NCBI GenBank assembly: GCA_032358165.1
Contig: JAALGY010000015.1
Coordinates: forward strand, 1,612,001 to 1,676,000
Length of the DNA stretch: 64,000 nucleotides
Direction of reading: 5' to 3'
Source: Diplosphaera chodatii
Lineage: Eukaryota; Chlorophyta; Trebouxiophyceae; Prasiolales; Stichococcaceae
The notes beneath the pieces were generated by a model. The model had not been told where the DNA came from, ran no database searches, and worked only from the letters and a program-made list of their open reading frames with translations. The first letter of the stretch is position 1. Each line of letters starts with the position of its first letter. The position numbers and the translations under genes are program-made. This document shows, in pieces, positions 44,909-54,013 of this stretch.

Positions 44909-46505
44909 TCAAGTCTCCCACACTGGCATCTTGTAGGACAGCTCCAAGCCCTCTCCGTCATCGCGGCCACTCTGCCGCGGCGTGAATGTGAACAGCATGT
45001 GCACATAGGTGCACTGCGAACTGATCCCACACCACAGCTGCTGCATCTGCATCAGGCCGGTGCTGATCAGGCATTTCTGTAGGTGCTTCAGCTGCACGGT
45101 CACTGCTGTGGCGTTGCCCACCAGCACCTCATCCCTCAGCCGATCCTCTGCTGTCTGGCCTCTGCAGTGGAGCATAGGGTCCAAAGTGACATCACTTTCC
45201 TGCAAGGTTGTGCAGACTCACGGGCATGACGTGCCCTGTATGCATGTACGATAACACTCCTGAAAGTCGGCTCCCTTACGTGCACTCTGCCGCATCGCTC
45301 TTGGCTGTCGCCGGCAGCACTGCCAAGTCTCGAAATTCTGCGCCCAGCTGCAGCTGTGGATTCACCACCTGGATATGCGTGCTGCCACTCTTCGTTGTTG
45401 CCAATGTTAGGCTGCTGCCGAGAGGCTTGAGCCTGTCTACCAACGCCTGATGCAGCAGTAAGTGCAGTTGCTGCCATGACACATGTCAGTGTACACAATA
45501 CCATCAACACCAGCTGGAAGAGAAGCCGTGTACATCCAAAATGATGCATCACCACCTGCAAGTTGGCCATCTCTGGCTGCAAGTCCAGGTAGAAGGGGCA
45601 GACCTCTGACTCCAGATCCCGCACCAGCCGATCAACCTCTGCACACATATCACAGACACGAGTCACTTGGCCAGACGACACACGCCACAGCTGGATGACG
45701 CCGCACAGACTGCCAGACATGGCAAGACTCCCTTCAGGACGCGGAGGCGTCACGCACGTGAAGGGGCGAATGGCTTCGTGATCGGCAGATCCTGCACGAT
45801 GCTGACGCTGGAGCGGTGGTCCGCCGTCGAGAACGACAGGAATGGGCGGCTTTGGTCGGGTGCATCGCCGCCACTCGGCACGCTCCGCAATGTCAGCTTC
45901 ATCTCCACAGTGTCTACATCGTTGCGCGTTGCCGCTGACAAGACCTGCGAGTGCAGCAATATGTGCACATGGAGCAAGTACGCAATCCAAATGAGCCTGC
46001 ATTAGGCAGGGTCACAACTGCCGAGGCGCGGCTTTGGGCAGGCAGACTCACCCGCCTCAGGAGGCTGAGATCAAACCCAAAGGCAATGAAATCTTTGTAC
46101 CGCGCCTGCAGTAGGTAGCTCCCTTCCTCGAAGAAGAGTTCCTGCGAAAGTAGCAAAGGCGGAGCCTAAAGCTTGTGCAGGCCAGACCATGATGACGGCC
46201 GCACAATGTGCAGAGCTTGATAGCGATCATGTTACCTTACTGCAGCGTGCGGTGACCTGCATGCCGTCTGCATCGACAGGCTTCTGAATGAAGTGCACGT
46301 CTCCGGGACGGAACAGCACCATGCATGTCTTGCCAAACTTCTCCAGCAGCGGCAGCAGCTCTGCAAGCACTGACATATGTCCATGAAGCATCTGATGTTG
46401 AAGCCAGCGTGTTGAGGGGACCTCACGGTTGGCAGGGCGGTGACCTTGTGCACCTCTGTCCAGCAGCCTCACGCCCTCGTCTTGGAGCGCGCCTTTCAGC
46501 CGCAT
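44909..46505 (-). CDS. HUS1: Checkpoint clamp subunit HUS1
   Basis: It is a subunit of the RAD9-RAD1-HUS1 sliding clamp loaded at DNA damage to activate ATR signalling. Exons (minus): 46505-46454, 46360-46236, 46141-46052, 45944-45758, 45638-45556, 45446-45280, 45194-44909 (about 329 aa). Alignment blocks: MRLKGALQDEGVRLLDRELL, KFGKTCMVLFRPGDVHFI, ELFFEEGSYLLQARYKDFIA (matching the ENFFNEF region), DVDTVEMKLTLR, DHRSSVSIVQDLPITKP (matching SRIVTHDIPIKV), LVDRLKPLGSSLTL, and the C-terminal VTVQLKHLQKCLIST...LWCGIS...VHMLFTF. Similarity is modest, as usual for HUS1, but spans the length. The exon 6/7 junction needs an atypical AAAG acceptor and could be wrong by a few residues. Confidence 0.8.
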
Positions 46506-46955
46506 GAGTGCCAATGCTTCTGATCATCATCTCAGTGACCTGCTCCCAGCTTTCATGTATGAGTGCTCGTCGATATCCTCATGAGAAACCTGTGCTTCTG
46601 AGGACTGCGCAAGAGCGTTTGTAAGATGCGCGTAGTTCAGACACTCATGAACATGAGCAAACTCAAGTGCCAGACACACGAGGATCGACAGACACTTCGA
46701 GAAGGCGCAGGTGACAAAACGGTGAAGGAATTTAGCGCGATCGTCTGAAGTGCATGCAGCAGATGTGCTTTGGCGATCTGGTCTGATGTCGGCATGCTGG
46801 GCGTGCTAGGCTCCTTTCGGTGTGTGGGAGCGAACCGCGAATGATATTGGTTGCAGCTTTACAGGATCACATTGACCTGCACAGCAGCAGGATGTTCATG
46901 CGCTGAACCGAGGTCCCAAAGGGTGGACTGCTTGACTGCCGGGCGTGACGCGCAA
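46506..46955. promoter_or_regulatory. Divergent promoter region HUS1 / FAD oxidoreductase
   Basis: 450 bp between head-to-head starts (624 bp if the oxidoreductase starts at 47130). No specific motif was recognised. Confidence 0.4.
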
Positions 46956-48944
46956 ATGACCGCAACTCATCACCAGCAACATGCACAAGCCTTGCCGAGA
47001 TGTCAGCGGGGTGCCGGCTGCATTCACGCAAGTCGATGTCGTCCTTTGACAGCTACCTATGCCCACCGCACGCATGATCGTGCCAGGCTGCCAGCCCACC
47101 GCCCATGCGCACACAGCGGCAGTGCAGACATGACAGTGGACGTCGTGGTGGTTGGGGCAGGCATTGTCGGTCTATGCACAGCTGCAACGTTGCTGCGGCA
47201 GCAAGACTCAGCGCTCACAGTTGCTGTGGTCGACCGTGAGGTGCCCTGCGCTGGCGCCACAGGAGCAGGTTGGGCCTGACTGAAGCCGTCAGACGGTATG
47301 TATGCTGGGTGCGTGCTTGATAGCTGAAGCACACAAACTTTCACCTGTGACCGTGTGTAACTGTCAGTGCTCCAGGCCAGGGCTACATCTGGCTTGCGCA
47401 CCGAAGCATTGGCGATGTTGCCTGGGAGCTTGCCAAGCATAGCAAGGAACGGTGGCAGGCAATGCTGGACACGCCGCACCGGGGCTCCACCTACTCCAAG
47501 GCGGTGCAGTGGCAGGTAACTAATGAGCTGCGCTCTGGTGAAGCACGCTGGTGTACTGGTCAATTGCATACGAGCCTTGCTCACCTTGTGCATCCTGATG
47601 TGCAACAGGCCAATGGCAGCATCTTGCTGGCTACGGATGCCGCAGGAGCAGATGCTTTGGAGGCGAGAGCAGCGGCGCTGCATGCCCAGGGCATTGCTGC
47701 TGAAGTGCTGTCGGCGCAGCAAACGATGCACGCCGAGCCGGCTGTCATGCTGCCAGCAGCCGGTGGCGGCTTGCTGGTGCCCTCTGACGCCCAGCTGGTG
47801 AGGTGGCCTCTTGCTTGCCAAAACACTCGCGCATGTATGCTGGCCTCTGTTCAGAGTGGCAATCAAGCTGTTGTTTGGCGTCCTGGGACAGGACGGCAGA
47901 GCGACAGCCGCGGCGCTGCAGCACGCATGCATGGAAGCCGGGTCGCGGTGCAGCCTGCTGTTTCACGAGGCCTGTGAGGAGCTGCTGATGGACGGCCCTG
48001 ACGCTGGCAGCGAAGGGCATCGTGTGCTCGGTGTACGCACGGCAGCGCGCAGGTGTGCTGCAGCAGACGGCAGGGCTCAGCCGAGGTGTTGCTGTTTCCA
48101 AGTGCGACCAGGTAGCACATGGCGTGGCCTGCCATGGTGCAGGATCCACGCCCGGCGGGCAACCATCCTGTGTGCTGGCGCCTGGTCGGGGCAGTTGCTG
48201 GACCGTGCCCTGGGGTGCTCGAGCTATGCGCAGCTGATCACACCAATGCGCGGACACCTCTTGCAAATACCTGCAGCAGCTGTGCATGGCCTCAAGCTTG
48301 CGCGCGGCGTGATGGAGACTGCCTACTGCGCGGTGAGTCATGTCACCGTCCGTTACGGGGCTGCCCCACATTGTTTGCCTCCTGCGACCTCCTGGTCACA
48401 TGGCTGAGCGTGATCTGTGCTGCAGCACTATGCGAAGTGGGATGCACAGCCTCCAGCAGTTGCCGAGGCAGTGCAACTGGAACAGCCCAGCAGCGTTCTG
48501 GACATCACCTTTACGGCGACAACACAAGTCAACGGCGACCTGCTGCTGGGCAGCTCCCGGGACGCGGTGGGCTTTGATAGCTCCCCTTCGGAGCCTATTG
48601 TACAAGCTATTCTCGAGCACAGCAGTCATTTTCTGCCGAGGTTGAATACTGAGCAAGCTCGGGAGGCAGCGCGTGTCAGAGTAGGTCTCAGACCCCATGC
48701 ACCCCAGAAAGGGTTGCCCCTTGTTGGCAGTGTCCCAGGAGTGGATGGCTTGTTGATGAATGCGGGCCACTCGGGATCAGGCCTGATTCTTGCACCAATC
48801 TCTGCTGCACTGACGGCAGCCATACTAGACATCGAAGGCGCATCGGATGTGCTAGAGGATGCTGCACTGACAGCAGCAGCCGCTCTCCTGGTGCCGCCAG
48901 GTCCACAGTGGGACGGTGACAGAGAAGAGGCCAGAACCGTCTGA
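46956..48944 (+). CDS. FAD-dependent oxidoreductase, D-amino-acid oxidase (DAO) family
   Basis: Exons: 46956-47268, 47376-47515, 47609-47797, 47892-48052, 48143-48332, 48426-48944 (about 503 aa). DVVVVGAGIVGLCTAATLLR is the GxGxxG dinucleotide-binding fold. GATGAGQGYIW, SILLATD, GVRTAARR, ATILCAGAWSGQLLD, LITPMRGHLLQI and GLLMNAGHSGSGLILAPISA are typical of the plant/algal branch of the DAO superfamily, where the substrate is unknown. The Arg/His/Ala-rich 58 residues before the fold could be an organelle-targeting peptide. If not, the ATG at 47130 is the start. The exon 4/5 join was chosen because it alone restores RRATILCAGAWSG in frame. Confidence 0.83.
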
Positions 48945-49146
48945 GCTATATATGTAGTGTTATGTAAAAGCTTACACCGTGGTACAGAACATGTCCCAAA
49001 TTCTTCTCTCATAATGCTGCGCACAAACTGATACGGTACACAAAATTGGATATACGGTAATGTACAATCTGCCTTCCACTGGATGCTCAATCTGGCATAA
49101 ACCGCTTCAAGCATCCCCGACGAGAGGATGGCAATCCGCCGGCATC

Positions 49147-50145
49147 TCAAGGCAGCAGGTCCGGTGTCTCAAATTCGTCCAACGATGATTTGATGTCATA
49201 CCGCACCTCAAGGCTACGCAGCATGTAGCCTGTGGCTGTCGTCCAGAACAGCTGTGGGGCAAGCTCTTGTACATTGTACTCTGTGATGGCCGCCAGGTCG
49301 GCATGCTCATTCGACCCCATGCAACGGTCAATGAATGACGTCATGGCATCCAGCACATCCTGCGAGGCGTTGGCTGTCAGCAGGTCCGCATCTGCCCCCA
49401 GGCTCTGGATGTACTCCAGCAGCTCGTTCTGGTTGGATGACCCCACACGCACGCTGGCCACCTGCTGCTTGAGGCTGCGGATCTCCGCCTCGAGATCCTG
49501 GATGTACTGCGCTGCAGGCACAGTCTGCGTGCCGTGCTCAATGTGCCACCGCATCACGTCGCCAGACACCCGCGTCAGCTGCGAACCCGGGGCCCACAGG
49601 TCCAGCTGCTCCTCTGGCTGCACCTTGCCGTCATGCTGAGGCACATCGCCAGCTGGCAGAGCTGGCAGAATCAGCGCCCCACGAAGCTCCATCCGAAACA
49701 GGGCGTTGCGAAACATGTATCCTGCCATCATGTGACTGTACAGCAGCTGGGCAAAGCTGTCGGCGCGGGAGCGGATCTGGACGTTGAAAAACTGTGGCGG
49801 CAGGGTCCCGAGAGCGCCGCGCACGGTTGTCCGCATGGCATCCACAACAGTTGCAGGGGCCTGCTCGCTGAACTTCTCAATCAGCGACGGCTCCACGGTG
49901 CTAGCATACTCCAGCAGAGCAGCGCGCTTCGGCAAGGCCTGCGTGTCCAACGAGCCAGGCGCCCAGCCCGCATCATACTGTGCCCTGCAGCTCGCACGTC
50001 GCCGCCTGCTGAGCTGCTGTTGCCGCTGCACGCGGAGGCGAGTTGTGCCCTCGGCAGGGCGCAGCCTGCCCAACCCACTGCCGACAACCTGCCTGCCTGC
50101 TATCATACTGCCGAGACTGTGTACTGTGCAAGCGACGGCATTCAC
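49147..50145 (-). CDS. DUF760-domain protein, plastid-type, intronless
   Basis: The single open frame encodes 332 aa. It carries two DUF760-like units of the plant At3g17800/At1g32160 type. The first is VVDAMRTTVRGALGTLPPQF through FAQLLYSHMMAGYMFRNALF. The second is ELLEYIQSLGADADLL through DVLDAMTSFIDRCM, then PQLFWTTATGYMLRSLEVRY. A predicted coiled segment (AAQYIQDLEAEIRSLKQQVA) lies between them. The first about 55 residues are Arg/Gln/Ser-rich and acid-free, fitting a chloroplast transit peptide. Function is unknown. No intron interrupts 1 kb. Confidence 0.85.
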   Translation of the reverse strand: MNAVACTVHSLGSMIAGRQVVGSGLGRLRPAEGTTRLRVQRQQQLSRRRRASCRAQYDAGWAPGSLDTQALPKRAALLEYASTVEPSLIEKFSEQAPATVVDAMRTTVRGALGTLPPQFFNVQIRSRADSFAQLLYSHMMAGYMFRNALFRMELRGALILPALPAGDVPQHDGKVQPEEQLDLWAPGSQLTRVSGDVMRWHIEHGTQTVPAAQYIQDLEAEIRSLKQQVASVRVGSSNQNELLEYIQSLGADADLLTANASQDVLDAMTSFIDRCMGSNEHADLAAITEYNVQELAPQLFWTTATGYMLRSLEVRYDIKSSLDEFETPDLLP

Positions 50146-50434
50146 TGTGCCACCGCTGGGGAAGCGGCAGCGGACCCACGCCAGCGGGATGCAGGCAGCG
50201 CGGGGCGAGCCGGCCTAACGGTGGCTGGCGCTGCCTCAAGGGACCCGGCGCGGCCTGCCGACCCGAGACCTGCCCGCGACAAGGCTGTATTGCGACACAG
50301 CCGTGGGTCTCACCGTCTCAGCAAGCCCAGGCCTGTTGCTTTGTCAGGGGCAGAAGAATGCATTGGTAGCTGGACATGTTTGCCACATGCCACTCCTGCA
50401 CATAGCAGGTTGCCAAAGCCTCCAAAGCAGCAGC

Positions 50435-50817
50435 ATGGGTCGTGTGTTGGCGCTTACTGTGCTGGTGGGTCTGCTGGCACTGCAGGCGAGCGTGGCCTTG
50501 CATCCAGGTAAGGGCACTCAGGTGCATGCATTGCCAGCCTGTGTGCTGCATGCATGCAGGAGCACTCTTGTCTCCAACCCGTCCATATGTGGCTTGGTGC
50601 AGAGCAAGGTGGACAGCGGCTGCACGCAGCTGGGGTTGTTGATCCTGATGGGTGCGAAGGCACCGCTTCTGAGGATGCCTGCCTCGCGCTGAAGGACTGC
50701 GCCTGGTGCACCAGCGGCGCCGTGGGCAACTTCTGTGCAACATCCGAAGAAGCCAAGCGCCTGCCGCCCGCCGTGTTCACTTGCAAAGTCAGCGCTTCGC
50801 CAGCAGTGCTGCAGTAG
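50435..50817 (+). CDS. Small secreted Cys-rich protein (unknown)
   Basis: Two exons, 50435-50507 and 50603-50817 (95 aa). Exon 1 encodes a clear signal peptide (MGRVLALTVLVGLLALQAS, cleavage expected near SVA-LHP), so the product should enter the secretory path. The mature part is about 70 residues with six Cys: DGCEGTASEDACLALKDCAW, CTSG, NFCATSEEAKRLPPAVFTC. The spacing recalls small disulfide-knotted modules, but no family is recognised with certainty. The stop codon lies 16 nt before the start codon of POP4 on the same strand. Confidence 0.7.
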
Positions 50818-50833
50818 CAGCGCCACCAGGCAC

Positions 50834-52280
50834 ATGGCCGACAAGGCTGCCAGCCCTAACCCGGCGGTGTCGTCAGCGAAGAATCGAAGGCTGGACGCAC
50901 TGCATCAGAGGTTGGGCAGCAAGCGTCCAGGTCTGGCGCAAACCTCAGGTAGCCGGTCATTGTTTCGATCACAGCAGGGTTGTTGTAGAACCGGGTCGTT
51001 CTATTGGGCATGCTACCCTTCACTGTTGTGTGCACGTTGTGCCATCAACGAATGGCATGTGTGGCATACTAGGCAGCCCACCGTCAAACAAAAAGCTCAA
51101 GGCCGGCACGGCAGAGGCAATGCCGCCTCCAGGCAAGCAGCGCCCGGCAGCCTTTCCATATGACGCGCTGGACCACGTGCGATTTGATACCGCTGTTGCC
51201 AGGCGGCTGCAGGTAGCTTGTGCTTTCTGAGCATGTAGGTACCTCCCCCCATGCTTGCGAGAGTTGCTACAGGTTGCTTCCAGTGGCAGCTAACAGTGAC
51301 AAGATGTTTCTGAATGCAGGAGCCTTCTGTGAACAAAGATGCAGCAGCTGCATTCTTGAATGGCCTGCTGACCAGGGCAGCCAATGAGAGCACCGGCGTG
51401 CAGACCATCAGGCAGAAGGTACACTCCAAGCCGCTGTTGCCGTGGTGCTCTGCGCAGCATGCAGGATGTGACGCGGTGTGCACCAGCAAGCGCCTGCCTG
51501 CCTGCCGCAGTGACAGCTTGGCTGTGCTGCTGCAGGTGCAGGATCGTGTGCTGCAGCTCGACAATCCAGCTACAGTCAAGGTGCCAAAGACGCAGCGACA
51601 GCAGCGGCAGCACAGGGTGTCAAATGCGCCAAGTGTAGGGTCTGCACCTGTCAGGCGGGCAAATGTGAAGGAGCTGTCTCACTTGCCACTTGACCAGCAG
51701 CGGTGAGGCTCTGATTGCATCGCGACAGGAAACACCTGAAACTGGCACCTTGCACTGCACTGCACCCTGCTGGGTCAGCATTGATGCTACTGTTGTGGTT
51801 GCAGGTACGACCTGTACAAGCCGCTGAACGTGTTGTGGCAAGCGTATGCCAGAAAGCTGCTGCAGAGCCCCAACCTCGAGGATGACCTCCTGCAGGTGGG
51901 TGCTGGGCTCGTGAGTGCAGTGTGACCCGTCTGCTGCTGCAACTGCACCCACCCTCTGCAACAACAGCCGGATGCTGCACACTGCAGGCAGATCTGCACG
52001 GGTGCCAGCTCACCGTGCTTGACAGCAAGGTGCAGCGCCATGTTGGCAGGCAGGGCATCGTGGTGCAGGTGCGTCAGCGTCGAGCAGGCGTGCGACAGCT
52101 TGCAAGACAATGGCACCCTGATGTTTTCCCTGGCTTTTGCAGGATCAGGGCAACGTTTTGTTGATGATCACGCCTGACAACCAGCAGCTGTTGCTTGCAA
52201 AGAGGGGAGGGAAGTTTCGAGTGCAGCTGGACGCGTTGCATGCCATGGAGTTGCAGGGCAATGCAATGGCCGCATCCTGA
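50834..52280 (+). CDS. POP4: RNase P/MRP subunit POP4 (Rpp29)
   Basis: It is a protein subunit of RNase P and RNase MRP, acting in tRNA 5' maturation and pre-rRNA processing. Exons: 50834-50930, 51073-51212, 51320-51418, 51536-51702, 51805-51895, 51988-52068, 52143-52280 (270 aa). The family core is in the last three exons: YKPLNVLWQAYARKLL, then the Sm-like barrel ADLHGCQLTVLDSKVQRHVG, RQGIVVQDQGNVLLMITPDN and QQLLLAKRGGKFRVQL. The N-terminal half is basic and poorly conserved, as in other eukaryotic POP4. The ATG at 50834 is only 16 nt after the stop of the upstream secreted protein, leaving no room for a separate promoter. A later start is possible. Confidence 0.87.
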
Positions 52281-52507
52281 TTTCAGCAGAGCGAGTTGTA
52301 TCATATGACGACGTTTGTTTGACAGCAGTGGGATGAGTGTCCGCTTACAGGAACTTGCTGCAATTGACGTCTGCTGGTTTGGTTTGTGTGATGCATGTGC
52401 ATTGTATAATCAGAGAACTGATGATGGTACAATGGATGTCGGCAGACGATGGTCGACTGCCCACTGCCCAGGTCTGCCCCTGCCCCATCGCTCGACCAAG
52501 ATCCACT

Positions 52508-53396
52508 CTACACATGCACAGCGCGGGACGCCGCTGTGGTTGCGCCTTCCGACTGCTGCAGGGTCACGCCCTCATCGCAGTATCCTGGCTGACTGCGGCG
52601 CCAGCGGAAGAACCGTCGCATCAGCTCGGCGCTCTCCTCCGCCATGACGCCACGGCGCACCTTGGAAAGGCAGTCATGGCGCCTGAGCGGCAGCTGCACA
52701 GAGTGCCATCTGCCTACATGCTGCGTATGGGGACGTGCACTGCAATCAGCACAACCATGTCGCTTGACGCTGTACTAAACCACCTGCATGTCTGGGTGGA
52801 AGGGGTGCGGCCGCTGTACAGGCCGCAGCCCGGGCTGCTGGGGTGCACCTGAGAACAGGTCGGCCCAGCTGCCATCTGCGCCTGCACATGACAGCGGTGC
52901 ACAGAATGAGCAATGGTGTGCTGTGACGTGCGATGCCTCATCGTGACTGTCATCGCCCACCGCATGCTGGCCAGGATGTGCAAGCCGCACCTGCCAGCGC
53001 ATTGCGGGCGCCGTAGACCAGCGTGCCGACGCGCGATTGCAGCATGGCACCCGCGCACATGACGCACGGTTCCAGGGTGCAGTACAACGTTGCATCACAC
53101 AACCGCCAGGTACCCAGCTGCCTGGACGCCTGCTGGATGCACGCCATCTCTGCATGTGCTGTCGGGTCGCCGCTGCCAGCCGTGCTGTTGTGGGCACGAG
53201 CAATGACCTCGCCGCGAAGCACCACCACGGCTCCAACTGGCACTTCGCCCGCCGCTGCCGCCTTGTGAGCTTCTGCCATTGCTGCTGACATGTACAGCCG
53301 GTCGTGCACACACTGCAGTCCGGGAAACCACTGGTGCTTCGGCCAGTTGATCAGAGAGCGCATGTAGGGTGAATGATTCTCGGCATGACCAGGCAT
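52508..53396 (-). CDS. TadA-type tRNA adenosine deaminase (organellar A34-to-I34 editing)
   Basis: Exons (minus): 53396-52991, 52875-52784, 52660-52508 (216 aa). It is a zinc deaminase that converts the wobble adenosine of tRNA-Arg to inosine. The bacterial-type core is complete: EVPVGAVVVLRGEVIARAHN, the HAE zinc/proton-shuttle motif in DPTAHAEMACIQQAS, the PCVMC zinc pair in CTLEPCVMCAGAMLQSRVG, and VYGARNALAG. The C-terminal helix is ESAELMRRFFRWRR. Its bacterial flavour suggests the plastid or mitochondrial enzyme rather than cytosolic ADAT2, but the N-terminal about 35 residues do not look like a clean transit peptide, so an upstream exon may be missing. It is convergent with POP4. Confidence 0.88.
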
Positions 53397-54013
53397 GACT
53401 CGCCTGCTGTGCCGGTGCTGGTTCAGTCGGCTGCTGCTGTACAGGGTCCTGCCGCAACACCGCTGTGCTCGCTGTGCTGCATTGTGCGCTGCTGCTGCAT
53501 TTGAGGCGCTGCAGACCTCCAGCGTGCGCTTCGCGAAACGCGCACGGGCACCCGGAAATGTCTCGCAGGTTGATCAGCTGTGGGACGGCCGAGATAGGCT
53601 GGCGCCAGAGTGCCTGCTGCTGCACAGCTGGCAGCAGCATTGCCGCAGACAGACGCCGGACAGACCCCGAGGCGGACAGCGCCTGCATGCACCGTACGCG
53701 TTCCACAAGGTCAAGCAACACACACTCTGCAACTGCTGATCTGCGTATTCTTGGCTGGCACAATGCAGACTTTCACCAGTGTTCACTGCAGGGCTGCAAA
53801 TGTACCAGCACATGCTGTGTGCTTTGTGTGTGCATGCCGTCGCTTGGTCGCTGCTTTACACGCCGATTCCTGTCACCAGTCACAACCTCATCATCGCACT
53901 ATCAGGAGTCCCGCGCAGCGCACCATATGGCGATCTTTATATGGGAGTCCTGCGGTGATACGGCAGCGCAATAGCTGTCTGCTTGCAACCAGGACCGTCA
54001 GCACCTCCACGGC
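53397..54013. promoter_or_regulatory. Divergent promoter region TadA / DDX42
   Basis: 617 bp between head-to-head starts. It may include a targeting exon of TadA. No specific element was recognised. Confidence 0.4.

Noticed and set aside
49534..50511. 325-codon plus-strand open frame
   Set aside because: Antisense to the intronless DUF760 gene; no homology.
52508..53396. Guanine or riboflavin-type deaminase
   Set aside because: DPTAHAEM, LEPCVMCAGAM and VYGARNALAG spacing is that of TadA.
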